A stretch of 64,000 bases of DNA from Pseudomonas sp. FP2309 (GTDB lineage Bacteria > Pseudomonadota > Gammaproteobacteria > Pseudomonadales > Pseudomonadaceae), in assembly GCF_030687575.1 (NCBI RefSeq), contig NZ_CP117439.1:5285501-5349500 (forward strand). Reading direction: 5' to 3'. The position numbers were made by a program, and so were the translations under genes. Below the pieces are notes generated by a model that was given only the letters and a program-made list of their open reading frames with translations, had not been told where the DNA came from and did no database searches. Positions 54,243-63,289 of the stretch are shown here, in pieces (positions within the stretch are counted from its first letter, which is position 1; each line of letters begins with the position of its first letter).

Positions 54243-54683
54243 TTACTTGACGTTAACCGTGATGACTTTCGACGCTACCGTGGGCTCGAATTGGCGATGT
54301 ACGTTATCGCCAGCCACCAGTTGCAGCGTGTGCTTGCCTGGGGTCAGGGTCAGCTCGGTTTCGGTTTGCGCCTTGCCGAAGTGAATCGAGGTAGCCGTGG
54401 CCGGAATCGCCTCATCTGCTTTAAGTGCGCTCACGTCCTGGTCGACCAGCAGGTGGTGGTGGCCGGCGTTAGGCACTTGTTTGTCGATCGGCTCGAGGTC
54501 CAGGCCCTTGACGCCGAATTTGACGGTGAAGGTTTTGTCGACGGTCGCGCCATCTTTGGGCGAGACGATAAACACTTCAGCGCCTTTAGGCGCAGGCGTA
54601 CGAGGAAGGTCTGCGGCGCCGGCCAACATCGAGGTGCCCAGCAGCAGGCTGGCAATCGTTGCACGGGACAAAAGGGCTTTCAT
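54243..54683 (-). CDS. DUF4399 periplasmic protein
   Basis: A 146-residue secreted protein with a Sec signal peptide (about 1-23, ending LAGAA). The rest is a DUF4399 domain: VFIVSPKDGATVDKTFTVKFGV, NAGHHHLLVD and TLTPGKHTLQLVAGD, which looks like an immunoglobulin-like sandwich with a His-rich loop. The HHH stretch could bind a metal, but this is only an inference. ATG 54683 is preferred over upstream ATGs because GAGAAGCGA precedes it and the signal peptide starts there. Confidence 0.83.
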   Translation of the reverse strand: MKALLSRATIASLLLGTSMLAGAADLPRTPAPKGAEVFIVSPKDGATVDKTFTVKFGVKGLDLEPIDKQVPNAGHHHLLVDQDVSALKADEAIPATATSIHFGKAQTETELTLTPGKHTLQLVAGDNVHRQFEPTVASKVITVNVK

Positions 54684-54817
54684 TCGCTTCTCCAGTTTTT
54701 CTGTGAAATCTGTAGGGTTGTGACAACTTCGCGACAAATTGCTGTCCAAGGCACTCACCACCCTAGCAAAGCGATGCTGAACGGCGCCTCGCACATTCAA
54801 ATTCTTTAGGAGTGACC

Positions 54818-55342
54818 ATGCGCTTCTCGCCTGGCCTGTTACTTTTGCTACCTCTTCTGAGCCCCTTGGCTCATGCCGAACTGATCGACGACGTCAATGA
54901 TCGCGGTGAACTGCGCATAGCCCTTGAAGCCAATACCCCGCCCTACAACTTCAAGGAGGGCGACAAGCTCACCGGGTTTGAAGTCGAGTTGGGTGAACTG
55001 CTGGCAAAAGAAATGGACGTGCGCTCCTCGTTTATCACCACCGATGACGCCGACCTGCTGCCAGGTGTGGAAACCGGCAAATACGACGTGGCCATCAACC
55101 ATATCGCTATGACTGCCGAGATGAAGGATCGGTTCGATTTCAGCGAGGTTTATGACGAGAAGTCTGAGCTGGCGATCCCGTTCCAGAAAGGTAACCCGGC
55201 CTTCAAGACGAGTTTGAACGGGGCATTGAAGCGCGTGAAGGACGATGGGCGACTAAAGGCACTGTGGCAGAAGTGGTTCGAAGACCAGGCCCCTACAGTT
55301 GCGCCAACGCCTGTGCCGCCTCCGGCAACTCCAACTCACTGA
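54818..55342 (+). CDS. Truncated amino-acid-type substrate-binding protein (lobe II missing)
   Basis: A 174-residue protein with a Sec signal peptide (about 1-20, ending AHA). Residues 21-115 match lobe I of family 3 solute-binding proteins (RGELRIALEANTPPYNFKEGDKLTGFEVEL, in parts). The text then jumps from FSEVYDEKSELAIPFQKGNPAF to the family's final helix region (LNGALKRVKDDGRLKALWQKWF), so about 70-80 residues of lobe II are absent. The frame is open, with AGGAG before the ATG, so it may be expressed. The Pro/Thr-rich tail lies over the 3' end of the convergent DUF523 gene (50 bp overlap). No transporter genes are nearby. Confidence 0.72.
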   Translation: MRFSPGLLLLLPLLSPLAHAELIDDVNDRGELRIALEANTPPYNFKEGDKLTGFEVELGELLAKEMDVRSSFITTDDADLLPGVETGKYDVAINHIAMTAEMKDRFDFSEVYDEKSELAIPFQKGNPAFKTSLNGALKRVKDDGRLKALWQKWFEDQAPTVAPTPVPPPATPTH

Positions 55343-55775
55343 ACACCTGCACGCCATGGCGCTTGAGCAGCGCCGCCGTGACGCCTTCACCCGGCACCTT
55401 CACGCCGCGGAAGGTGCCGTCGTAGGTCAGCAGGTTGCCGCACGACGGACTGTTGGCCTTGAGCACAGCGATGCGGATGTTGTGCCGCTGCACCAGCGCC
55501 AGGGCCTGCCACGCGCCATCGAGAAAGGCGGCGCTGAAGTCTTCGCCCTCGGCCGTCAGCACGCTCGCGCGGCCGTCCCACACATCCGCGCCCTGCCCGC
55601 CGCCAATCTCCACCGCAGGCCTGGGCGTCGGCAAACCGCCGGCCACTTCCGGGCAAATCGCCACCACCCGGCCTTCGGCTTGCCACGCGGCGAGCTGGTC
55701 AAATGGCCCGCTGGCACCACCGTCGTAGCGCACCTTGTGGCCCAACAGACAGCGGCTGATCAGGATCTTTTGCAT
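55293..55775 (-). CDS. DUF523 family protein
   Basis: A 160-residue protein with the family's conserved cysteines: SRCLLGHKVRYDGG at the start, ICPEVAGGLPTPRP, and KANSPSCGNLLTYDG near the middle. The pattern suggests a metal or iron-sulfur site. The function is unknown. It starts 1 bp after the 2OG-oxygenase stop on the same strand, so the two are an operon. Confidence 0.82.
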   Translation of the reverse strand: MQKILISRCLLGHKVRYDGGASGPFDQLAAWQAEGRVVAICPEVAGGLPTPRPAVEIGGGQGADVWDGRASVLTAEGEDFSAAFLDGAWQALALVQRHNIRIAVLKANSPSCGNLLTYDGTFRGVKVPGEGVTAALLKRHGVQVFSELELPEAAQALAQL

Positions 55776-55776
55776 G

Positions 55777-56409
55777 TTAAAACGGCTCGTTGCCCCGCCG
55801 ACGAAACCAGCCGGTGAGGGACAGCCGTTCGCGCGTGGCAGGCATGACTTCGTGGGGCACCTCGCCCGACAGGAACACCACCAGGCAACCGCCGGTGGGC
55901 ACCACATCGTATTCGACGCCGTCCTTGAGGTACATGCGCAACTGGCCGCCATGCTCGGGCAGCCAGGCGTCGTTCAAGTAGATCACCGCCGAGACCATGC
56001 GCCGATCATCATCGCGGAATCGGTCCAGGTGCTTGAGGTAAAACGCGCCCGGCGGGTACATCGCGAAATGGCTTTCGAAGTCTTCCAGGCCGAGGAACAA
56101 ACCCCGGTTCATCGCCAGACGCAGGCTGTCCATCAGCAGCATGTAGCTGTCACAGACGGCGGCGTCGCCCTCCTCCAGCCACTGGATATGGTCACCGCGA
56201 ATACCCTCGCGAATCTCCTGCGACAGCCCGCGCCCCACCGCCGCCGGGGCCAGTTCACCCTCGGCCGCACGTTTACGGCACTCAGCCGCCAGTTCCAGGG
56301 TCAGAGCCTGGGGCAGGAAGCCGTTCTGCTGCGACCAGCCTTTTTCGGCCAGGTCGTCGACGATGCGTTGCAGCAGTGGGTGATCAAGGGGTATTTGCAT
56401 GGCGCGCAT
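55777..56409 (-). CDS. 2-oxoglutarate/Fe(II)-dependent dioxygenase (prolyl-4-hydroxylase type)
   Basis: A 210-residue oxygenase. The iron ligands are H-x-D in FYLKHLDRFRDDD and the distal His in GEVPHEVMPATRERLSLTGWFRRR, whose Arg binds 2-oxoglutarate. MVSAVIYLNDAWLPEHGGQLRMY is the typical core. The target is unknown. Three in-frame ATGs (56418, 56409, 56400) compete; 56409 was chosen because GGA lies a few bases upstream, but this is uncertain. Confidence 0.83.
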   Translation of the reverse strand: MRAMQIPLDHPLLQRIVDDLAEKGWSQQNGFLPQALTLELAAECRKRAAEGELAPAAVGRGLSQEIREGIRGDHIQWLEEGDAAVCDSYMLLMDSLRLAMNRGLFLGLEDFESHFAMYPPGAFYLKHLDRFRDDDRRMVSAVIYLNDAWLPEHGGQLRMYLKDGVEYDVVPTGGCLVVFLSGEVPHEVMPATRERLSLTGWFRRRGNEPF

Positions 56410-56540
56410 AGTATCCATACGCCTGTGAATCCGACAGCGCCGTCGAGCGTGTGAATGCACTTTAGTCAGGTGACTGATAGGACTTCTCGACAAATCCTAC
56501 GCCCGACACGGACAATAGTGGCCGACTGACAGGAGTCCAT

Positions 56541-57293
56541 ATGCGTCGTTTGTTTTTTTCCTTGCTGATGTTCTGCGTTTTGCCCGCCTGGGCAGACGGC
56601 CATGACCAGTTGTACAAGGTCGCCGGCTGGGCCGAACAACGTGCGCATTTCAATGACGCCCTCAGTGCCGCCCAGCAGCGCTATCGCAATAGTCTGCCGC
56701 CGGCGGTGTACCAGGCGCTGGTGGACAACAGTAATAAACGCTTTGCCGCCCAGCCCATGGACCAACGTGCCGAGGCGCAACTGCGCAAGCACCTGGCGGA
56801 CCCCAAGCCCGCCCTGGCGTTCTTCCAGTCGCCATTGGGACGCAAGATTGTCGCAGCCGAACTGCTCGCCACCCGCCGCGACCAGTTGGCGAAAAACGCT
56901 CAGGGTTTGCCCAGGATCGAAGCCGACGCCACCCGCAGCCTGATCATCGGCCACTTGGCCCAGGCCCTGCCTGCCCGCGAAGCCGGCGCCGAAGTGAGCC
57001 TGGCGATCGCCGGTGTGGCCGCTGACAGCTTGAGCCAGATGATCCCCGGCCTGCTCGGCGGCGGTCAGGCCCAGGGTATGTTGAATGGACAGCGCGAGCG
57101 TTTGATGCAGCAGATCGGCAATGACCTGAACAACACGCTGCTGTATGTCTATCGCGATTTGTCTGACCCTGAACTGGAAGAATTCGCAACGTTTGCAGAG
57201 TCGCCGGAGGGCAAGGCGTACTACCAGGCGGCGTTGGCGGCGATTCGTGCGGGACTGGCAGTCGGCCAGAGCACCTCCAGCCTGGCGCCGTAA
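56541..57293 (+). CDS. DUF2059 domain-containing secreted protein
   Basis: A 250-residue protein with a Sec signal peptide (about 1-19, LFFSLLMFCVLPAWA). The mature part is helical and carries the DUF2059 sequence near the C-terminus (YVYRDLSDPELEEFATFAESPEGKAYYQAAL). ACAGGAGTCCAT precedes the ATG. The function is not known. It is convergent with the hydrolase that follows. Confidence 0.8.
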   Translation: MRRLFFSLLMFCVLPAWADGHDQLYKVAGWAEQRAHFNDALSAAQQRYRNSLPPAVYQALVDNSNKRFAAQPMDQRAEAQLRKHLADPKPALAFFQSPLGRKIVAAELLATRRDQLAKNAQGLPRIEADATRSLIIGHLAQALPAREAGAEVSLAIAGVAADSLSQMIPGLLGGGQAQGMLNGQRERLMQQIGNDLNNTLLYVYRDLSDPELEEFATFAESPEGKAYYQAALAAIRAGLAVGQSTSSLAP

Positions 57294-57334
57294 AATAAGG
57301 ACAGGCGCCCGCCCCCTCTCACCGTTGGATCGCC

Positions 57335-58276
57335 TTACTTGAGATGGTCCGTCAAATACTGGAAGTATTCTTCGCGAATCTCCGGAATCTCATTGGCCAA
57401 GTGATGCCGACCACGCTTGAGCATCAACATCTCAGGCTGATCGAACTTGCCGCGCAGCACCTGCAGGTTGTGCTGCCAGTCCACCGTCATGTCTTCCTCG
57501 CCCTGCACGATCAACGGTCGCCGCGAACTGCGCGGCGCCGCTTCGATGCGTTTGATCCAACGCGACAGTGCCCCCACCCAGGCGGTGGGCAGTTGGCGCG
57601 GCTGGAGCGGGTCGGCTTCCAAAAAGGGTTTGAATTCAGGGTCGTTAGTGTTCTCGCTGAACCGCCGCGCGATGCCGTTGACGAATGGGCGCAGCAGGTA
57701 ATAGCTCAGCTGTGACCAGCCCCAGGCACGCGGGCGCACCAACGGTGACAACAAAAAGGTCTTGCCCTGGGCCGGACTGTCGGCGCCGTGGTGGAGTAAA
57801 TGGTCCACCACCACCGCGCCACCGGTGCTCTGCCCGAACAAGTGCCAGGGTTGCGGCAGTTGCAGGGCCTCGGCCTGGGCAAACAGCGCCTGCACCACCT
57901 GCTGATACACCGCAAAGTCATCGATGCTGGCTCGGGCGCCGCTGGACAGGCCATGGCCCGGCAGGTCGCAGGCGATCACCACGAAACCCTGATCCAACGC
58001 CCAATCCACCACGTGGCGATACAAGCCCATGTGGTCGTAGAAGCCATGGAACAGGAACATCGTCGCCACCGGCACCGGCGGCCACCACACCTGGGCCACC
58101 ACCGTGAACCCGTCCACCTCGAAACGTCCCAGGCGGCTCACGGCCGGCACATTGCGTGCAGCCAGATCCAGGCCGTAGAAACGCTGGTACACCCGCGCCT
58201 CGGCGCTGAGCGGTTGCGCATCCACCAGGGGGAGCAAGCTGTCGCGCAGATGATCGGGGTCAAAGGTGACGGGCAT
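57335..58276 (-). CDS. Alpha/beta hydrolase (monoglyceride lipase-like)
   Basis: A 313-residue hydrolase. The oxyanion region is FLFHGFYDHMGLY, the nucleophile elbow FGQSTGGAVV (Gly-x-Ser-x-Gly), the acid region GEEDMTVD and the base GRHHLANE. These match the serine aminopeptidase S33/monoglyceride lipase group. ATG 58276 was chosen, with GGAAC upstream; an in-frame ATG at 58342 would add 22 residues. The substrate is unknown. Confidence 0.83.
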   Translation of the reverse strand: MPVTFDPDHLRDSLLPLVDAQPLSAEARVYQRFYGLDLAARNVPAVSRLGRFEVDGFTVVAQVWWPPVPVATMFLFHGFYDHMGLYRHVVDWALDQGFVVIACDLPGHGLSSGARASIDDFAVYQQVVQALFAQAEALQLPQPWHLFGQSTGGAVVVDHLLHHGADSPAQGKTFLLSPLVRPRAWGWSQLSYYLLRPFVNGIARRFSENTNDPEFKPFLEADPLQPRQLPTAWVGALSRWIKRIEAAPRSSRRPLIVQGEEDMTVDWQHNLQVLRGKFDQPEMLMLKRGRHHLANEIPEIREEYFQYLTDHLK

Positions 58277-58375
58277 AAAGGGTTCCAGACTTGCGGCGAA
58301 GATGAATATCGAGCTGCGATATTCATCTGTCAGGGCAAGCATGGCAAGCTACGCGACCTTCGAGGATAGATCTGA

Positions 58376-58951
58376 ATGCGACAGCCCTACCGTACCGCCC
58401 TGTTCGCCAGCCTGATCCTGGTTATCTGCGCCGGCGTGCTGTGGGCCGCGTATGACTGGTTCCAGGGCCGCTACCTGCGCGCCTTCAGCGAACACACGGC
58501 CGTGTTTTCCGGCGACCCGCTGCGCCTGCCCGCCGAATTGAGCGGCCCGGGCCCGATCCGTCTGGTGCACTTCTGGGACCCGGCCTGCCCGTGCAACGTC
58601 GGCAACCAGCAGCACCTGGGCGAATTGATCGAGCAGTACGCGCCCCAAGGGGTGGAGTTCTACGCACTGCAAAAGCCTGGCAGCCACGGCCAACTGCCCG
58701 ACAACCTGCGCCACATGAAAACCCTCGCCGCCCTGCCCGGCGCCGACCAAGTACCGGCCAGCCCGGCCGTGGGCATCTGGGATCGCAATGGCAAACTTGC
58801 GTACTTCGGCCCCTACAGCGAAGGGCTGACGTGCAATTCGAGCAACAGCTTTATCGAGCCGATCCTCAAAGCCCTTGGCGCGGGGCGTGAAGTGAATGCC
58901 ACGCACACCCTGGCGGTGGGCTGCTATTGTTCGTGGCCTAAAGATCGTTAG
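58376..58951 (+). CDS. DUF6436 thioredoxin-like protein with CPCN motif
   Basis: A 191-residue protein with an N-terminal membrane anchor (about 8-28, ALFASLILVICAGVLWAAYD) and a periplasmic thioredoxin-like domain. The redox motif WDPACPCN replaces the usual CxxC by a CPC arrangement. A second cysteine pair appears near the end (GCYCSW) and a third lone Cys in GLTCNSSN. It ends 27 bp before the acylase gene, so the two are probably co-transcribed. It may help fold or reduce periplasmic proteins; this is inference. Confidence 0.78.
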   Translation: MRQPYRTALFASLILVICAGVLWAAYDWFQGRYLRAFSEHTAVFSGDPLRLPAELSGPGPIRLVHFWDPACPCNVGNQQHLGELIEQYAPQGVEFYALQKPGSHGQLPDNLRHMKTLAALPGADQVPASPAVGIWDRNGKLAYFGPYSEGLTCNSSNSFIEPILKALGAGREVNATHTLAVGCYCSWPKDR

Positions 58952-58978
58952 TCACTCCATTGCAGGTAAGGACAGTCC

Positions 58979-61333
58979 ATGAAGCGCGTCTTGCGGGTTC
59001 TCGCGGTTCTACTGATGTTGATCGGCCTCGGCGCCGGTTGGTACGTGTACAGCAAGCAGCCCACCCGCCAGGGCACGGTCACGCTGGCCAACCTGCAAGG
59101 CTCGGTCACGGCGCGCTATGACGACCGTGGTGTGCCGCATATCCGCGCCGAAAACGAGGCCGACCTGTATCGCGCCCTGGGCTATGTGCATGCGCAGGAC
59201 CGGTTGTTCCAGATGGAAATCATGCGGCGCCTGTCCCGTGGCGAACTGGCCGAGGTGCTGGGGCCCAAGCTGCTCGAGACCGACAAACTGTTTCGCAGTC
59301 TGCGCATTCGTGAGCGCGCCTTGAGCTATGTGGAACACATGGACCACGAGTCCGCCGCGTGGAAGGCCCTGCAAGCCTACCTGGACGGCATCAACCAGTA
59401 TCAGGACAGCCACGCCAGCCCCATGGAGTTCGACGTACTGGGCATCCCCAAGCGCCGGTTCACCGCCGAAGACACCATCAGCGTCGCCGGTTACCTGGCC
59501 TACAGCTTTGCCGCAGCGTTTCGTACCGAGCCTCTGCTGACTTACGTGCGCGACGAGCTGGGCAGCAATTACCTGAACGTCTTCGACCTCGGCTGGCAAC
59601 CCAAGGGCGCGCTCAACCTTGCCGCCAGCGACTGGCAGACCCTGGGCGCCATCGCCGCCCTGAGCGACCAGGCACTGGCCGATAACGGCTTGCCGCAGTT
59701 CGAAGGCAGTAACGCCTGGGCCGTCAGCGGCAGCCGCACCAAAAGCGGCAAGCCGCTGCTGGCGGGTGACCCCCATATCCGGTTCTCGGTGCCATCGGTG
59801 TGGTACGAGGCGCACTTGTCGGCGCCGGGCTTTGAGCTGTATGGCTATCACAACGCACTGGTGCCGGTGGCGTTCCTGGGGCACAACCTGGATTTCGGTT
59901 GGAGCCTGACCATGTTCCAGAACGATGACCTCGACCTGATCGCCGAGAAGGTCAACCCGGCCAACCCCAATCAAGTCTGGTACCACGAGCAGTGGGTCGA
60001 CATGACCAGCAGCGAGCAGCAGATCGCCGTGAAGGGCCAGGCACCGGTCACCCTCACCCTGCGCCAGTCGCCCCACGGGCCGATCATCAATGACGTGCTC
60101 GGTGAGAGCGCCGGCAAGACGCCGATCGCCATGTGGTGGGCGTTCCTCGACACCCAAAACCCGATCCTCGACGGGTTCTACCAGCTCAACCGCGCCGATA
60201 CCCTGGCCAAAGCGCGAGCCGCGGCGGCCAAGGTCTCCGCGCCGGGGCTGAATATCGTGTGGGCCAACGCCAAGGGCGACATCGGCTGGTGGGCGGCGGC
60301 ACAGTTGCCGATCCGCCCGGCAGGCGCCGCGGCCGGGTTTATCCTCGACGGCAGCACCGCCCAGGCCGACAAGCTGGGCTTCTACCCCTTCAGCGCCAAC
60401 CCCCAGGAAGAAAACCCGGCACGCGGGTATGTGGTGTCGGCCAACGCCCAGCCGGTATCGCCCACTGGCATGGAGATCCCCGGCTATTACAACCTGGCCG
60501 ACCGGGGCCAGCAGTTGAACGCGCAGTTGAGCGACAAAAGCGTGAAGTGGGATGTGGATAACAGCCAGGCCTTGCAACTGGGCACCACCACCGCGTTCGG
60601 CCCGCGCCTGCTGGCACCGCTGTTGCCGGTACTGCGTGAGGTGGTCAAGGACCCGGCGCAATTGAAACAGGTGGAGCAATTGGCCACGTGGAAAGGCGAC
60701 TACCCACTCGACTCCACCAGCGCCACGCTGTTCAACCAGTTCCTGTTCAACCTGGCGGATGCAGCTTTCCACCCGAAGCTGGGCGATGCCATGTTCAAGA
60801 CCCTGCTCAGCACCCGCGTGATCGACGCCGCCCTGCCACGCCTGGCGGCCGACCCTGCTTCGCCCTGGTGGGACGGCAAACGCGCCGACACCGTCAAACT
60901 TGCCTGGGACAACAGCCTGGCGCACCTCAAGGCCGCCTTCGGCGACGACCCGGCCCAATGGCAATGGGGCAAGGCCCACACCCTCACCCACGGCCATCCG
61001 CTCGGTTCGCAAAAACCCTTGGACCTGATCGTCAACGTCGGCCCCTTCCCGGCGCCCGGCAGCCACGAAGTGCCGAACAATCAGTCGGCCCCTATCGGCC
61101 CGGCGCCTTGGCCGGTGACCTACGGGCCGTCGACCCGCCGTCTGATCGACTTCGCCGACGTGGCCCATGCCCTGACCATCAACCCCGTCGGCCAAAGCGG
61201 GGTACCGTTTGACCGCCACTACAGCGACCAGGCGCAAACCTACATCGAAGGTGGGTACGAACAGGCGCACTTCACCGACGAGGAAGTCACGGCGAATACC
61301 CGCGGCACGTTAAAGCTGATGCCTGCCCGATAG
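58979..61333 (+). CDS. hacB: Penicillin acylase family protein, HacB-type acyl-homoserine-lactone acylase
   Basis: A 784-residue Ntn hydrolase with a signal/anchor segment (about 5-24). It is made as a precursor that cuts itself: the beta chain begins at Ser244 in the motif EGSNAWAVSG, followed by LAGDPHIRFSVPSVWYE and HNLDFGWSLT. The alpha region includes YDDRGVPHI and QDRLFQMEIMRRLSRGEL. It sits next to spuH exactly as PA0305 (HacB) does in P. aeruginosa, whose product removes the acyl chain of AHL signals. Substrate specificity cannot be told from sequence. Confidence 0.82.
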   Translation: MKRVLRVLAVLLMLIGLGAGWYVYSKQPTRQGTVTLANLQGSVTARYDDRGVPHIRAENEADLYRALGYVHAQDRLFQMEIMRRLSRGELAEVLGPKLLETDKLFRSLRIRERALSYVEHMDHESAAWKALQAYLDGINQYQDSHASPMEFDVLGIPKRRFTAEDTISVAGYLAYSFAAAFRTEPLLTYVRDELGSNYLNVFDLGWQPKGALNLAASDWQTLGAIAALSDQALADNGLPQFEGSNAWAVSGSRTKSGKPLLAGDPHIRFSVPSVWYEAHLSAPGFELYGYHNALVPVAFLGHNLDFGWSLTMFQNDDLDLIAEKVNPANPNQVWYHEQWVDMTSSEQQIAVKGQAPVTLTLRQSPHGPIINDVLGESAGKTPIAMWWAFLDTQNPILDGFYQLNRADTLAKARAAAAKVSAPGLNIVWANAKGDIGWWAAAQLPIRPAGAAAGFILDGSTAQADKLGFYPFSANPQEENPARGYVVSANAQPVSPTGMEIPGYYNLADRGQQLNAQLSDKSVKWDVDNSQALQLGTTTAFGPRLLAPLLPVLREVVKDPAQLKQVEQLATWKGDYPLDSTSATLFNQFLFNLADAAFHPKLGDAMFKTLLSTRVIDAALPRLAADPASPWWDGKRADTVKLAWDNSLAHLKAAFGDDPAQWQWGKAHTLTHGHPLGSQKPLDLIVNVGPFPAPGSHEVPNNQSAPIGPAPWPVTYGPSTRRLIDFADVAHALTINPVGQSGVPFDRHYSDQAQTYIEGGYEQAHFTDEEVTANTRGTLKLMPAR

Positions 61334-61364
61334 CTCGGCCCGGCAGGTGCCGGGCGTAGCCGAG
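61334..61364 (+). terminator. Hairpin directly after the acylase gene
   Basis: CTCGGCCCGGCA-gg-TGCCGGGCGTAGCCGAG is a strong GC stem that begins at the first base after the TAG stop. There is no T-run, so Rho or the following repeats may also take part. Confidence 0.55.
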
Positions 61365-61377
61365 TCGAAGTGCAAGC

Positions 61378-61470
61378 AAATGTGGGAGGGGCCTGCCCCG
61401 ATAGCAGGGAGTCAGTCACTGCAGCATCGACTGATCCACCGCCATCGAGGGCAAGCCCCCTCCCACCTTT
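61378..61470. repeat. REPIN between hacB and spuH
   Basis: The left arm GTGGGAGGGGCCTGCCCCGA (61382-61401) and the right arm GAGGGCAAGCCCCCTCCCAC (61447-61466) are inverted copies about 45 bp apart, between two convergent genes. This is the same doublet layout as at 23590-23685. Confidence 0.72.
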
Positions 61471-61487
61471 TGCGCCTGTTACGGCCG

Positions 61488-62372
61488 TTAGACCGGCGCC
61501 GGAGCCCGACGCTTGTCCGGCTGTTGCCAGCCATCTGCGGCGGCTTCTTCAATCGCCTGCTGAATGGCCTTCTTGCGGTGTTCCTCGGCACGACGGCTGA
61601 AGAACCACACCAGGAAGGTCACCAGCGACACCGCCAACAGGATCAGGCTCGCCACGGCGTTGATCTCGGGCTTGACCCCAAGGCGCACGGCCGAGAACAC
61701 TTCCATCGGCAAGGTAGTCGAGCCCGGGCCCGACACGAAGCTGGCCAGTACCAGGTCATCCAGGGACAGCGCGAACGACATCATGCCGCCCGCCGCCAGG
61801 GACGGCGCGATCATCGGGATGGTGATCAGGAAGAACACCTTCCACGGCCGCGCCCCCAGGTCCATCGCCGCTTCTTCGATCGACAGGTCCAGCTCACGCA
61901 AGCGCGCCGACACCACCACCGCTACGTACGCGGCACAGAAGGTGGTATGGGCGATCCAGATGGTGACAATGCCACGCTCCTGGGGCCAGCCGATCATCTG
62001 CGCCATGGCCACGAACAGCAGTAATAGCGACAGACCGGTGATCACTTCCGGCATGACCAAAGGCGCCGTCACCAGGCCGCCGAACAGCGTGCGACCCTTG
62101 AACTGGCTGATGCGCGTAAGCACGAACGCCGCCAAGGTGCCCAGTGCCACCGCCGCCACCGCCGTATAGCAGGCGATCTCAAGCGAACGCGCCACCGAGC
62201 CCATCAGTTGGGTGTTGTCCAACAGGCCCACGTACCACTTGATCGACCAACCGCCCCACACCGTCACCAGCTTGGATTCGTTGAACGAATAGATCACCAG
62301 AATCAGCATCGGCAGGTAGATGAACAACAACCCCGCCACCAGCATGAAGCTTGAGAAACTGACGCGCTTCAT
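61488..62372 (-). CDS. spuH: Polyamine ABC transporter permease SpuH (PotC-type)
   Basis: Second permease of the spermidine/putrescine importer, 294 residues with about six helices. The EAA loop is EEAAMDLGARPWKVFFLITIPMIAPSLAAG (in parts). It starts inside the last codons of spuG (ATGA overlap at 62369-62372). The C-terminal tail is rich in Lys, Glu and Ala. The gene is convergent with hacB across a REPIN. Confidence 0.92.
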   Translation of the reverse strand: MKRVSFSSFMLVAGLLFIYLPMLILVIYSFNESKLVTVWGGWSIKWYVGLLDNTQLMGSVARSLEIACYTAVAAVALGTLAAFVLTRISQFKGRTLFGGLVTAPLVMPEVITGLSLLLLFVAMAQMIGWPQERGIVTIWIAHTTFCAAYVAVVVSARLRELDLSIEEAAMDLGARPWKVFFLITIPMIAPSLAAGGMMSFALSLDDLVLASFVSGPGSTTLPMEVFSAVRLGVKPEINAVASLILLAVSLVTFLVWFFSRRAEEHRKKAIQQAIEEAAADGWQQPDKRRAPAPV

Positions 62373-63289
62373 ATCTTGCCCTCCATTTCTTTGGCTTGGC
62401 TGCGGTTAAACAGAATGATGGGCACGATCAAAATCGCCAGCATCACTACCGCCAGGGCAGACGCCACCGGCCAGTCACGGTTGTTGAAGAACTCTTGCCA
62501 CAATACTTTACCGATCATCAGGGTTTCCGGGCCGCCGAGCAGTTCCGGAATCACGAACTCGCCCACCACCGGGATAAATACCAGCATGCAGCCGGCGATG
62601 ATGCCGTTCTTGGACAGCGGCACGGTGATCTTCCAGAAGCTGTTGAAGGTGCTCGAACCCAGGTCAGAGGCCGCTTCCAGCAGGCTCTGGTCATGCTTCA
62701 CCAGGTTGGCGTACAGCGGCAGGATCATGAACGGCAGGTACGAATAAACCACGCCGATATACACCGCGATGTTGGTGTTGAGGATCTGCACCGGCTCGTT
62801 GATCAGCCCCATGGACATCAGGAAACCATTGAGCAGGCCGTTGTTGCTGAGGATGCCCATCCAGGCGTACACACGGATCAGGATCGCGGTCCAGGTCGGC
62901 ATCATGATCAGCAGCACCAGCACGGTCTGCATCTCTTTGCGCGCGGTGGCAATGGCGTAGGCCATCGGGTAGCCGATCAGCAGGCACAGCAGCGTGCTGA
63001 AGAACGCCATTTTCAGCGAACCCAGGTAGGCGGCGATGTACAGCTCGTCACCGGCGAGCAAACCGTAGTTGGCCAGGTTCAGCACGACCTGCAGCTTTTG
63101 CTCAACGTAGGTGTAGATCTCGGTATACGGCGGGATCGCCACGTCGGCTTCGGCAAAGCTGATTTTCAGTACGATGAAAAACGGCAGGGCAAAGAATAGG
63201 AACAGCCACAGGAACGGTATCCCGATGACCACCTGCTTGCCGCTGGGGACGATGCGGTGCAAGCGCCGCTTGAGCTTTTTCATGTTCAT
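62369..63289 (-). CDS. spuG: Polyamine ABC transporter permease SpuG (PotB-type)
   Basis: First permease of the importer, 306 residues, about six helices. The early segment [22 protein letters not shown] and the EAA loop [22 protein letters not shown] are typical of PotB/PotH proteins. The start ATG 63289 overlaps the spuF stop as ATGA; a second ATG two codons later is also possible. It is coupled to spuF and spuH. Confidence 0.92.
   Translation of the reverse strand: MNMKKLKRRLHRIVPSGKQVVIGIPFLWLFLFFALPFFIVLKISFAEADVAIPPYTEIYTYVEQKLQVVLNLANYGLLAGDELYIAAYLGSLKMAFFSTLLCLLIGYPMAYAIATARKEMQTVLVLLIMMPTWTAILIRVYAWMGILSNNGLLNGFLMSMGLINEPVQILNTNIAVYIGVVYSYLPFMILPLYANLVKHDQSLLEAASDLGSSTFNSFWKITVPLSKNGIIAGCMLVFIPVVGEFVIPELLGGPETLMIGKVLWQEFFNNRDWPVASALAVVMLAILIVPIILFNRSQAKEMEGKI

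Noticed and set aside
59009..61270. A 753-codon open frame on the minus strand antisense to the acylase gene
   Set aside because: It is the usual shadow frame of a GC-rich Pseudomonas gene: His/Gln/Arg/Gly-rich, with no motif, while the plus strand encodes a complete acylase with catalytic Ser244.
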